DNA of 64,000 bases. Origin: Lenzites betulinus. Lineage: Eukaryota; Basidiomycota; Agaricomycetes; Polyporales; Polyporaceae. The stretch spans positions 1,116,001 through 1,180,000 of the forward strand of contig JABYQU010000002.1 in the NCBI GenBank assembly GCA_022264855.1, given 5' to 3'. The position numbers and the translations under genes were made by a program. The notes under the pieces were generated by a model that was given only the letters and a program-made list of their open reading frames with translations, did not search any database and was not told the origin of the DNA. Of this stretch, positions 52,839 to 64,000 are shown one piece after another. The first letter of the stretch is position 1. Every line of letters starts with the position of its first letter.

Positions 52839-55800
52839 ATGGCGATGGACTCAGAGCTGCTCGACCACATCCTCAATCCCGCCGCCGCCGAGGCGGACGA
52901 GTTGCTTTCGAAATTGGGCCTTGCTGCATTGCCGCCCAAAGACGAGGTGCATCGTCAGATAGAGGAAGACCTCCTGCTGCCGAAAGAAAGCCTCCCGGAT
53001 CATTGGCTTCCCACGTATCAAATGTATGCTAATAATGCAGGCGATTGGCCCGTTACGAGCCCGCGACTAACGATAGCCGATCCAACAGTCATTGGGAGAG
53101 TAAAACGTCTATCCCATCCCTGCTCAAGTTTGAGCCATCTCCACCACCCACTAGTCTATCGTTTGTTCGCACAGGGCTCCAAGGCCGCGTCACCGGCTAT
53201 GCTGAAGTACGTACGATCGACATGAACGAGGCTGTACGCGCTGACTCTTCTCTTATAGATATCCAACCCTCGCGTCTCCACAGGATTGACTTCGACTTCA
53301 CTTGACAGAGCGCCTGGACCCAGTCGCAATTTTGTCAGAGGCAAGGCTGGCTATGTACCTTTTTGGCCCGGCGGGATCGACAACATCAAGGATACGACTG
53401 ATGTGATTGACCTTCAAGAAGGATCCTCACATCTGCGGACAGTTGCTCCAGGTCTCTCCCGAGGCCTCAAGCTTTCAAAGGGCGACGAGGACGACGCCGA
53501 CGTGATTGGCATAGGAGCTGCGCCACCGAGGGACACCGAAGACCTCGGAGCACCCGTACGCATAATGCTAACTCTACATTGGACTTTTGCCTGAGACCCT
53601 CGGCAGAATGGACATCTCTCCCTAATACCAGCTGATGACACAGACACATTACCAGCGATCGGCGGTGCCACGGATGTCGATGACCTTCTACCTACATCGG
53701 TATGTCATTCAAGGAGCTATTTCGGTATGTCCAGTATCCGTCTAACCCCGCTTACCCCACAGAGGAGCCATCTCAACCCAATCGCGTCCACGCGTAAGCC
53801 TCTTCGACGTGCCCAAGTGCAGAAACGCGATTGGGCCCATGTCGTTGACGTCAATAAACCTATGACAAACTTCCACGAGCTCGTCCCAGATATGGCACAC
53901 AAGGTGAGTTCCAATACAATGTCGAGCATTGATCAAGGGTTCATGTTTTACAGTACCCCTTCGAACTAGACACGTTCCAGAAGGAAGCTGTATACCACCT
54001 GGAGATGGGCGATTCCGTTTTCGTCGCAGCCCATACATCGGCGGGGAAGACTGTAGTAGCTGAATATGCCATTGCCCTGGCGTCGAAACATATGACTAGG
54101 TACACGCGCCAGCACCCTGCTTTCCTATCGCCGATGTCGTTAACACCCTTGCAGGGCTATCTATACCTCGCCCATCAAGGCCCTGTCCAACCAAAAATAC
54201 CGCGACTTCAAGCAGACGTTTGGTGCCGCAAACGTTGGCATCTTAACCGGCGATGTCCAGATCAATCCCGAGGCGAACTGTCTCATAATGACTACCGAAA
54301 TCCTTCGTAGTATGCTCTATAAGGGGGCAGATCTCATCCGGGACGTAGAGTTTGTAATCTTTGACGAAGTCCATTATGTCAATGATGCTGAGGTGAGTGA
54401 GCTAGTTCCAATGGGGATGTCTACTGACTCCATTGTTTGTAGCGCGGCGTGGTCTGGGAAGAGGTCATCATCATGCTGCCTGACCATGTTAACATCATCC
54501 TTCTATCCGCCACCGTCCCGAACACCCGCGAGTTTGCAGACTGGGTTGGGTGCGTGGAACTGGGACATGTAGCATATAGCCGGGGGGTCAACCACTAACT
54601 CTACCTGCAGGAGAACCAAGAAAAAGGACATATACGTGATATCAACCGCAAAACGGCCTGTACCCTTGGAACACTTCTTGTATGCAGGCCGAGATCTGCA
54701 CAAGATCGTTGACGCGGACCGCAACTTTATCACGAACGGGTAGGATGTCTTGCAATCAAGTGTCTATTTCACATCTCACCACGTGGCATAGGTACAAAGG
54801 AGCTGGGGAAGCTCTTCGGCGGAAACAAGACAAGGAGCGTGAAGCCGCGGGGCTGCCCCCTGTGCAGAAACTTGGGGCTCGTGCAGGGGCACCGCAGCGC
54901 GGACAGCGCGGAGGTCCTGCGGTGCGCGGCGGGCAACGAGGCGGTGGCGCGCCCGCAAGGGGTGGCTCTGGAGGCCGCGGAGGCTCCCAACGAACATTCC
55001 ACCAGCCCGACAAGAACCTGTACGTGCACCTGCTGGGTCACCTGCGCAAGAAGCTGCTCCTGCCCGTCGTCATCTTCACATTCTCCAAAAAGCGATGTGA
55101 GGAGAACGCGGGCACGCTCACGAACGCCGACCTGTGTACTGCGGTGGAGAAGAGCGAGATCCATGTCGCGATCGAGAAGGCGCTCTCGCGGCTCAAGGGC
55201 AAGTCCTCCGCCGTGCACCCTTCATCATGTCTTGCCGCTCACGCGGCGGCTGTGGCTTCCCATCAGGCTCAGACAAGCAACTGCCGCAAATCCGCCGCAT
55301 GCGAGATTTGCTGTCGCGTGGCATTGGTGTGCATCATGGTGGTTTACTGCCCATAGTGAAAGAGGTACGCCATTCAGTTTAGACTTGTGAACTCACTAAT
55401 CCGGTATGTAGGTTGTCGAAATCCTTTTTGCACGCGGGTTAGTCAAGGTGCTATTCGCCACGGAGACGTTTGCCATGGTAGGCACTTCGCAGTGAGATTA
55501 CATGGGATATCATGGGGCTAATCTTTGCATGCAGGGGGTGAACATGCCTGCAAAATGCGTTGTCTTCTCCCACATCAGAAAGCACGACGGGCGTGGGTTC
55601 AGGGATATAATGCCTGGAGAATACACTCAAATGGCTGGACGCGCTGGTCGCCGTGGTCTGGACCCCACAGGCACAGTTATTATCGTTGCCAACGATGACC
55701 TGCCGGATGTGAGTAGCTCTTACATCATGCCCGAACGTCGCGCTCACGGACACCCGACGGATACCCGCTACCCGGGACGTCTAGCAATCCACCCTGCATA

Positions 55801-57809
55801 ACATGATTCTTGGAACACCCTCGAAGCTGCAGTCACAATTCCGCCTTACGTACAACATGATCTTGAATCTGCTCCGTGTCGAGGCTCTGCGAGTGGAAGA
55901 GATGATCAAACGCAGTTTCTCGGAGAACGCGTCACAGCGGCTGCTACCCGAGCAACAGAAGAAGGTTGTTGAGGTAAGACGTCATGCCATGATCCCTGCG
56001 CCGTGAACTCAGTTCATCTTCTCGGCTTCCAGACGGAGAGCAGACTGTCGAGCATGCCGCAACTGTCATGCGACATATGCTCGCAGGACATTGAAGGGTT
56101 TTATGATATGTCGCTGAGCATTGTCGAGAAGAATCTGAGTATTCTGAACATGGCTACGACCACACCTCACGGTAGCAAGCTTCTTTCGTCAGGAAGAGTG
56201 GTCATACTGCGCGATGGAGTAGGTTATTTCATCACTCAGCCCAACAGCGGGTCTGATACCCAACGCTTGCAGCACTATAAGTCAAATATCGGCGTACTTC
56301 TCAAACAAGTCCCCGGTACCATCGCCACAGCGCTCACCAACGCCCCCGCAAGCGAGAAAGTAAGGCTCTACTATGTCCTTGCCATGGTTTCCCTCGAAAC
56401 ACGGCAAGGCGAGACCGGTATGCGCTCTTGAGCCCATTCTAATTCTCGCACTCATCCATAATTTCTTCAACACAGACGTAGACGCACAAGGTGTCCCTCC
56501 ACAGTGGCCGCCCCGTCCCGAGACGCTGCTAATTGACGAACCGACATACGATCTTACTCCGATCCCATTGAGCAGCATAGCCATGGTCACCAATCGCAGC
56601 ATCAAGGTCCGTCCACGCGGCGTGCACCGCTGTGGCCGCCCCGGCTCACGGGCGCTGATACGCATAATTCTACACACAGGTCGAGACGGAGTGGATCGTG
56701 GAGAAGCATCGGATCTCGTACATGAACGACGCCGTCCGGTCGCTGCAGCAAGTGTTGGCGGAGTGGGTCCGCGCCGGCTCTATCCCCGAGGTTGATTGGA
56801 CCAGGTTGCGGGCGCTGGAGTTCCAGGAGTTGCTGCGGGCGCGGAATGAGCTTGTGCCTCTGCTGGATCGCTTCACGTGCGCATTGTGCCCGAGCTTCGA
56901 GGATCACGTCAGTCGTTTTGCACACATCAGGGCTGTTGGTGTATGTGCTAATACCGCACCCGCAGTATCTGTATACGCATGGCAAGAAGCTCCTCCAAAC
57001 AAACATTGCAGAGCTCAAGCTGGCCATTTCGGACCAGAACCTCGAGCTCATCCCGGACTACGAGCAGCGCATCGAGGTCCTCAAGGAGCTCAAGTTCATC
57101 GACGACAACTCGACTGTGCTCCTCAAGGGCCGTGTCGCCTGCGAGGTACGTTCCCCCCTCTCCACATCTCCCTCCGCTATCTCACACTGACCCGCACAGA
57201 TCAATTCCGCGAACGAGCTGGTGCTCACCGAGCTCATTCTCGAGAACACACTCGCCGCATACGACCCGGAGGAGGTCGTCGCCCTCCTCTCCTGCTTCGT
57301 CTTCCAAGAAAAGACGACCGCCGAGCCCGCCGTGCCGCCCAAGCTGCAAGAGGGTCTCGCCGCGCTCGGGGACCTCGGCGAGCGCGTGGAGCGCGTGCAA
57401 GAGCGCCACAAGGTCCCCGGAGAGGAGTTCCGTGCGCTCAACGTCGGGCTCGTCGAGGTCGTGTACGAGTGGGCGAAGGGCATGGTGAGCTTTGCGGCCT
57501 GGTTTTACGATATTCATCCTGAGAGCGATGATGGCTGACTGGGATAATTGTGCTGCAGCCGTTCGAACAAATCACGAACCTTACGGATGTCGCGGAGGGG
57601 ACCATCGTGCGCTGCATTACACGTCTGGATGAGACGTGTCGTGAGGTCCGAGATGCGGCGCGGGTCATTGGCGACGCTGAGCTGTTCAAGAAGATGGAGG
57701 AGGCCCAAATCAAGATCAAGAGAGACAGTACGTGTTTGAGCATACCCCTCCTTGTATTGGCATACTCACCCTGTCGGCAGTTGTATTTGCCGCAAGCCTG
57801 TATTTCTAG
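52839..57809 (+). CDS. SKI2: Ski2-type DExH RNA helicase, 1246 aa, 22 exons
   Basis: Exons: 52839-53023, 53089-53206, 53259-53555, 53607-53699, 53763-53903, 53954-54099, 54155-54392, 54443-54549, 54611-54739, 54792-55198, 55267-55364, 55412-55477, 55535-55708, 55785-55973, 56033-56218, 56273-56417, 56476-56606, 56680-56907, 56966-57145, 57200-57484, 57559-57727, 57781-57809. Ski2 feeds mRNA to the cytoplasmic exosome. Motifs: AHTSAGKT (about 303-310), DEVH (about 395), LLSATVP (about 426), GVHHGG, and [12 protein letters not shown] (about 707-718), followed by the insertion (arch) domain and C-terminal helical bundle. The N-terminal [19 protein letters not shown] is Ski2-specific and separates it from Mtr4. 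An Arg/Gly-rich insert lies at about 510-555. Intron 55199-55266 is GC-AG; intron 56219-56272 is in frame and stop-free. Near yeast Ski2 in length (1287 aa). Confidence 0.95.
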
Positions 57810-57962
57810 ACACCACCTGCACACTATTCACACCATGGCACACCAAGCATCTTCCTCACAAAAAGCCCGATATATTAAGAGATGCATTGCCTTTCCAGAT
57901 AGCATATACTGCGATAGTAAGGAGTCGAAAGCAGCAGACGGGGGAGTCCAGGGGTGCCCCTT
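57810..57962. other. 153-bp gap between convergent SKI2 and calnexin genes
   Basis: The two stop codons face each other across 153 bp, so the 3' UTRs must share or nearly share this space. The AT-rich part near 57868-57880 (GATATATTAAG) may serve 3'-end formation. Confidence 0.5.
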
Positions 57963-60013
57963 TTACTTCCGCTTCTTGACGGGCGTCTCGTCCTTCGCGC
58001 CCCCTGCGGGCGCGACAGGTGCGGTTTCGGTCTTCTTCTTGTCGTCGGGGGTGGCGGCATCGGTCTTCTTCGTAGACTGTGAAGCATCGTAAGTAATAGA
58101 GCGAGAGAGAACGAAAGCTGATTTTTTTTACCTTGGTGATGGGCTTCTGCTGCGCACCGACGAAGCCGAAAAGGACGCCGAGCATACCGAAGAGAGTGAC
58201 GACCGAGAGGACGAGGCTGGCGCCGGTCTCGGGGTGCGTCTTGAACGCAAGGATGGGGTCGATCTTGGCGAGCTCCAGGAACTTGAAGACCTTGTTGCGG
58301 ACGAACTCGGCGGGGTCCTCCTTGAAGCTGACGGGCTCCTCCTCAGCTTCCTCATCGGCCTTGTTCGCGGCCTTCTCGAGGGCGTCCTCAAGAGCCTTCT
58401 TGACGAAGTAGGTCTCCTCAGCGAACTTGCGCGCCTCCTCGGGGGAGTTGCCAACGTAGAGGTTGTCGAAGAGGATGTCCTCGGTCATGGTCCAGAGCTC
58501 GATACCGACACCGCCAATGGGGACGAGGCTCTTGACGGGGGTGAGGTCCTCGAAGAAGTCCGGGTTGGGGATCTTGCGAGGAGCCCACTCGCCCTTGTAG
58601 TCCGGGTTGTCGATCATGGGAGCATACCACTTGCCCTTGTAGGAGGGGTTGGCCTTGTACGGGCTGTAAGGCGGAAGTTTAGCCTTCAATTCATTATGAC
58701 GAGTAGGTTTAATTTACCGCTTCCACTCGCCACAGCCGGGAGCCTCGTCGCACTTAGGGTTGCGGACGGTAGGGGCGATCCACTCGCCATCCTCCTCATC
58801 GTCCCACTCCTCGGGCTTCTCGGCGTCTACAACGTGGTGAAATGTTAGTGGACGATCCTTCAATGCATCCGCAGCGCACTTACCAGGGTCGGGGATGGTC
58901 TCCGGCTCATCATCGAGCCAGCCCTCGGGCTTAACCGCCTCTTCGTCGGGGATCTCGTAGGGAGCATCCTCGTCCCAGTCCTCGGGCTGATTACACATGA
59001 CACTGTCAGGACCAGCGACGCGTTGCTGTGATTATAATACTAACCTTGGTGGCCTCGGGGTCGGCGATACGCTTGGTGTCAACCCAGTCCTCAGGCTTTG
59101 AATCCTCGGGGTCGTCAATCTCCGCAGCGGGGTTGACGGCAGGGTTGAAGTCCTCGAGGAGGTTACCCAGGTTGTAGCTCTCGCCGTTGAACAGCACGTC
59201 GTACGTGTTGTTAGGGCTGCATATATACATTAGACGGTGTCTGGACGGAGTTAGACACAGTAAGAATGCTCACAAGAGGTGAAGGGTGTAGAGGTTCGTC
59301 TGCTTGCCAAACGCAGGCTTGGGAGGAAGCTTAAGGTGCTTCTCCTCAAACTCGCCGTTGATGGGGTTCTTGTGACGGAAGATGAAGTGAATCTAAGACA
59401 TGAACCGCGCGTCAATAAACGCGTCGCACAAGTGAGAAGCCAGCCGGCCTCGTCACGCACCTTCGTGCCTGGGCATGTCAAGTCAGGGCCGAACATGATA
59501 GTCCAAGGCGTCTTGTCGTCGAACTCCTTGCCGGCGGTCTGGAAGCCGTCCTCAAGGAGCTTGACGTAGCCACCACCGCAGTTCCCGCCCTTCTGGTACT
59601 TGACCTCGTACTGCACGACGAGCGGCTTGTCGTCGAACTTGATGGGCTTGGGGAATGCCGCGGAGATGGCGTGGTGGGCGGCCTTGTTCTTGGCCACGAG
59701 ACCCTTGTCGCCCTCGATGACGGGCTCAAGAGCCTCCTCGACCTCCCACTTGCCGACGTAGCTCCATGTCTCACCGCCGACGGCGGTCTTCTTGGTAGCT
59801 TCAGAGGGTGTCCAGCGCTCTGACCAGTCGTCAGTGAACTGTTCGAGGAAGGGAGCCTTGAGGGATGTAGGCTGAGGTTGCGTTTACACGTCAGCAGATG
59901 TATGGGAGTCTAAACTCATAGCATACCGTGAAAGTGGGCTTGGGCTGTTCGTCAACGGCCGAAACCGAAGAGGCGGCGACAACAAGCAGGGCAGATAGCG
60001 CTACGCTTCGCAT
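57963..60013 (-). CDS. CNX1: Calnexin, ER membrane lectin chaperone, 548 aa
   Basis: Exons 60013-59927, 59871-59461, 59392-59274, 59216-59045, 58986-58884, 58826-58718, 58663-58132, 58076-57963. It binds monoglucosylated N-glycans on folding proteins in the ER lumen. A cleavable signal ([20 protein letters not shown]) precedes the lectin domain ([33 protein letters not shown]). The P-domain has four type-1 repeats ([56 protein letters not shown]) and four type-2 repeats ([50 protein letters not shown]). One membrane helix lies at about 480-503, and a short Lys-rich tail ends VKKRK. The RPYKANP join uses a CAG acceptor 24 nt past an earlier AG; only this one keeps the frame. Confidence 0.96.
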
Positions 60014-60313
60014 TGTGTACGAAGGACCGTGACGGGGAAAGACAAGTGCGTAGGGCGGAGGAAGGAGAGATGAGTGAAATGGATGAGTGAGAGACTTGGA
60101 GAGAGTGTGAGCGTAGGCGCGCTCTAATAACCCGCGCTCGGCTAAGTCCAGACTGCCACGTATCCCGTTGCACAGGCGCCTACCCCGCCTTCCAGCGCGT
60201 TCCACGCTCCCACGCCTGCATTGCACACATCTGCACGCTGCGAGCGCGAAAACAAAATGCATAGCACACCCAACAGCATTCTACATACATGCACACCACA
60301 TCCTACTCTACAC
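60014..60313. other. Intergenic: calnexin promoter, SNU114 3' end
   Basis: Exactly 300 bp separate the calnexin ATG from the SNU114 stop. Pyrimidine-rich on the minus strand just upstream of the calnexin ATG (CTCTCCTTCCTCC-type runs near 60055-60110), with the TACGTG core further up. No ORF. Confidence 0.5.
60157..60162 (-). promoter_or_regulatory. UPRE-like TACGTG core upstream of calnexin
   Basis: The minus strand reads GATACGTGGC about 145 bp before the calnexin ATG. TACGTG is the core of the yeast UPRE-2 element bound by Hac1, and ACGTGG also resembles the mammalian UPRE. Given a target gene classically induced by ER stress, a Hac1-type site is plausible, but a 6-mer alone is weak evidence. 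Confidence 0.3.
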
Positions 60314-63300
60314 TCATCCGAGCAGGTCCGCGTGTCCCGAGGCGGACAGCGCGAGCTGCGTGGGGGGTCAGCCAGCGTTCCAACGTCTGCACACAGTTTA
60401 CGCACGATAAACTCGTCGTCCAGGTATTTTGACACCGAAATCTGGTCACCCAGGCCCTTGCGCCGCCGTGTCTTCAGCACAAGGTCGCGCGCAAGTGCTT
60501 GTCCGGACGCGGGTTCGAGGGGCCGGAGCTTGATGCTCGTGTCCGTGGGATCACCTGTGCCGGCCGCTCAGTCACGCTCTCACACATCGAAGTAGAGAAA
60601 CACCGACCGGGCACAATAGACCAGTGGTCGAACGTCTGCAGACAGAATGCCTGCCCCTGCGTCGCTGTTCGGAGGTCCGTCTCGAACCCGTTCGCGTCAA
60701 TGACGGGAATCAGCGCCTTCACCGTGTACAGCGGTGAACCCGCCTTCGGGATGTCTTGCGTGACGTGACCCCGACGACGCGCCAGCACCGTGTACACAGC
60801 CGATATGCAGTCCGCCGGGGCTTGTACCTCCACGTAGTAGATGGGCTCCATCAATCGGGGAGTAGCCTATTTAGCAAACGTAAACATGCATTCCACAAAT
60901 AGAATCCAGCCTGCTCGGCTTACCATCAAGAACGACGAGTAACATACACGGCGGGCAGTGGGCACAATTTGTCCACCGCCGCGGTAGATTGGTTCTTGTG
61001 CCAGACTCGCGTCAAGGATCCTGAACTTCACATTCCGCATCGCTGCCCTCGCGACTTAAGCACCGATTTCCTTTACAAGATGCCACCACTCACGTTCGTC
61101 GCAAAGCGGGCCCTCGCGGGTACCCCATTGGAAGCCCTGCTTGATGTGCTCCTTGACCGTGCCGAGAAGCTTCTTGTCGACCTGCGAGGGCAGCGTGTCG
61201 TCGAGCAAGATGTTCGGTCCGCTGTCATCGGGCCCGAACGCCCATATTGACCGCGATGCGAGCAGGTCCCACTGGTACTTCTCCTCGAAGAACTTGCCCC
61301 GTTCCTTGGGCGTCATCCGCATGTTCACGCGCCCAGTCTCGACGTCCTCCGCAATACCGCGCTCCAAGGGCTCCGCGATCATAGTCAGCCGGTTCCTGTT
61401 CGTATCCGGTCAATGATGCCGCGGGTTTGACAGCGGAAGGTGCTTACTTCTTGTTTGGGGTGTCCGCGTAGCACTTCAAGGCACTCGTCTCGAGTACTGT
61501 CTCCGCAAACTTTGTTACCGGGTCCGACACCTTGATCTCAATCTCGGAGAACAGTCGTCGCAGGTCGTGCATCACACAATCTAGGTAGAGCTCGCCCGTG
61601 CCGATGACAACGTGCTCGCCGCTCTCTTCGACCTTGGTCGCAACGAGCGGATAGCTCTTGTTTACGCTTCGTAGGCCTGACAGCATCTTCGGCAGCTCTG
61701 ACGGTGCAATAGGCTCAATTGCAATCTTGAGTACCGATTGTGTCATATGCTTGATAGGGCGGAAAATGTGCAGGTCGTCTTCAATGTCCACGGCGGCCAA
61801 CGTCGCACTCTTGAAGATCGACGCATCGACACCTCCAAGCAGGACCAAGTTACCAGCCGGTGCCTCTTCAGCAGGGATGTCATATCTTACCTCCTATAAG
61901 CATAAGAACGTCGCGAGAAGCAACGTAGGGCGCTCACCGGGATTCGCAAATCCAAATGTCCTCGACCACCGCCTTGACCATGTCTTCCTCGTCTTCAGGC
62001 GAATACCCTTCACCTAATACCTTGACGTCCATGCCTTTGCGAACGGTGCCGCTGATCACACGGCCGAATGCGCGGAAGTGTTGTGCGTCCGTCGTGTGGT
62101 AGAGCTTGGAGATCTGCACCATGAGGGGACCCTCTGGATTGCACTCCTGCATGGTTTGTGCGAGCTCGGAGGACATGGGACCAGTGTACGTCCCTTGTAC
62201 CTGCATTCTTCGTGAGCCCGATGTTAGCACGACCTGCCTGAGAACCGACCTTGGACCGGGTAGCCTCCACTGGCGAAGGTATGTGTTCTGTGATCATATC
62301 CACCAATCCGACCGATGGGCCGAAGAACTGGTCAAGCACAACCTTCAGCAGGGGCCGCACATCCATCTTGTACATGATGGGCTTCAGCGAAATGCCGAGG
62401 CCTGCAAGTGTCTCCTTCAGCGAATCCGTCTCCTCGCTGAGGACGTGGCTATACAGCTTGTAGAGAGGCTCCAAGATGAAGTGCACGAAGGTACGGTTTG
62501 CCTCCGGATCTGTCGGTTTGCGCGTGAACTTGCGCGTCTCCTCGTTAAACCAGATGTCGCCCCAGAGACGGTCCGCGAATGCGTTGACGTCCACGGTGCC
62601 TGTGGAAATGGCATTGAGTCGAGATGGCTGAAACCAGAGGGGACAGCCCTACCATATGTGTCCGCATACATCTGCGCAAACGATCTCAGCGTGAAACACC
62701 AGTGCATATCTGAGCTCGCAAACGCCACATTGCCATTTTCAGGGCTGAGCCGCAGCTCTGGATCGGGGTTTATGCCGCTTTGTACATATGTAAGTTATGC
62801 TTCGAACGTGTAACGTACACAAATAAATACCTGATGAAGGTGTTAATTTCCTCGATGGTATGCTTGATTTTGTAGTACGCATCGGCAGGCTTGATGCGCA
62901 GCTCAAGGATTAGCCGGTCAATCTTGTTTACAACAAGAGTGATTTTGACACCTTCTTGGAGCGCATGGCGGATGATGGCCTCGGTGTTGCACATCACCTA
63001 GCAGCGCGTTAGTCTACGCGTTCCCAGAAGAGCTGTAACGATATACTCACGCCCTCCACAACGTCAACCACCAAGAGGATACCGTCTACCAAGCGAATGG
63101 CACAAGCAACCTCGTCGACGAAATTTACATGTCCGGGGGTGTCAATAAGATGCACGAGGTGAGACTTCCCGTAACTATTAGCCAGGACCAGGGACATGGG
63201 TGAGGACTTGATGGAGATATCCCGGTCTCTGGAAAGGACATGTGTGTCGGTGTATCGTGTCTGTGTTAACAAATGAGAATGCCGAAATACTGAGGGATTG

Positions 63301-63947
63301 GTAGTGCTCTCTTACTGGATGATCCGAGTCCCATGTCAGCTTGTGCGTCTCGAACACAAGCATGTCCATCAACGCGGTTTTGCCATGGTGCAGATGACCG
63401 ACAACGGCTACATTCCGCACAAACTCAGGGAACCCTGTCATGTTTAGCAGAAAGCTGCAGCGATATTGTCAGCCTAAAACGGCCGTACCTAACTCTAATA
63501 TGCACGCACCTTTTGTCGAACCGAGTTTCGGGCATGCCCTTCTCCTGCACCGTCCATTTTCGCACTTTGATAGGCGCAACGATAGGCTCGGAGAGCGGCT
63601 GCGCATCCTCCTCCTGGACCAAAGTCTCGACATCCTCTCCGTAAACTTCAGACGCTGAGGGATAGTACTTCTTGTCCTCGTGCAGAATGACCGCGTTGTG
63701 CGTCGGCTCTGAGGAGGACTTCAACGACGGTGAGAACGTTCTGATACGTGCCGCACGTACCATCCACTTGCATGAGTGCCATGTCATCCTGTCCTGGCAT
63801 TGGCTCGTCTTCGAACCCCTCCAGAGGTTGCGCCTCGGGCTGGGGCACGAACTGGGCCTGCTGCTGCTGCAGCTCCTCCTCCTCATCGGAGTCGAGGTCG
63901 CCACCAATGTAGTTTCCAAACTCATCGTAATCCTCGAAAGAGGCCAT
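60314..63947 (-). CDS. SNU114: Snu114/EFTUD2, U5 snRNP GTPase, 982 aa, 14 exons
   Basis: Exons: 63947-63761, 63708-63510, 63454-63316, 63260-63051, 62997-62831, 62777-62653, 62599-62250, 62200-61938, 61885-61448, 61395-61094, 61042-60924, 60866-60608, 60554-60406, 60355-60314. This EF-2-like GTPase controls Brr2 during spliceosome activation and disassembly. The acidic N-terminus [16 protein letters not shown] is characteristic. G1 is GHLHHGKT (148-155), G3 DTPGH (215-219), G4 NKID (269-272). Domain II begins near [16 protein letters not shown] and domain IV contains [18 protein letters not shown]. The C-terminal helix region is [17 protein letters not shown]. The last exon (14 codons, ending GHADLLG) rests on splice consensus only; the alternative read-through gives a much longer Cys/Arg-rich tail. 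Confidence 0.95.
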
Positions 63948-64000
63948 TTTTGCTATGAAGGCTCAGCGAGATGTGTGCAAGGCAGGGATAGTCTCAGCGA

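Overview
This window is nuclear DNA from a filamentous basidiomycete, most likely an Agaricomycete of the polypore type. It is GC-rich. Genes are cut by many introns of about 48-80 nt with GT(R)NGY donors and YAG acceptors. The recognisable proteins are eukaryotic housekeeping factors (Ski2, Snu114, calnexin, Rab5, IST1, Coq1) plus families typical of Agaricomycetes. The species assignment is inference from gene content and intron style. There is no rRNA, convincing tRNA, CRISPR, operon or plasmid feature.

Layout. 1-5.4 kb (all minus): a lipid-transfer SMP/PH protein running off the window edge, a small unknown gene, and a 403-aa acidic protein with two RRHSEP motifs. 5.4-8.6 kb: no supported gene. 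8.6-12.4 kb (minus): a 13-exon TPR protein and an R3HCC1-like RRM protein. 12.4-14.3 kb: intergenic, with a 184-bp MITE. 14.3-19.0 kb: a SIKE/FGFR1OP2 STRIPAK subunit (plus) convergent with an 825-aa serine-rich coiled-coil protein (minus). 19.0-27.9 kb: a gene-poor island holding a second copy of the MITE and a 1,235-bp long-TIR element with a 9-bp target duplication. 28.0-35.8 kb (minus): an atypical homeodomain protein, Coq1-type polyprenyl synthase, LAMTOR2/roadblock, and a two-RRM Mei2-like protein. 36.2-42.8 kb: Rab5 (plus), an SH3-RasGEF (minus), IST1 (plus). 42.8-45.8 kb: no supported gene. 45.8-52 kb: a LaeA-type methyltransferase, an intracellular trypsin-fold protein whose start codon seems to be assembled by splicing, and a single-pass membrane protein with two lectin-like modules. 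52.8-63.9 kb: SKI2 (plus) convergent with calnexin (minus), then SNU114 (minus).

The genes do not form one pathway. Functional themes that recur are membrane traffic and signalling (Rab5, IST1, RasGEF, Ragulator LAMTOR2, STRIPAK subunit, SMP protein), RNA metabolism (Ski2, Snu114, Mei2-like, R3HCC1-like) and ER folding (calnexin). Exon models were built by hand from splice consensus, reading-frame continuity and family similarity; every listed multi-exon CDS sums to an intact frame. I found no multi-gene novel system. The most notable items are the two transposon families with matching target duplications, a 6-nt microexon in RAB5, the splice-built start codon, two GC-AG introns, a homeodomain lacking the key Asn, and a Mei2-like protein without the third RRM.
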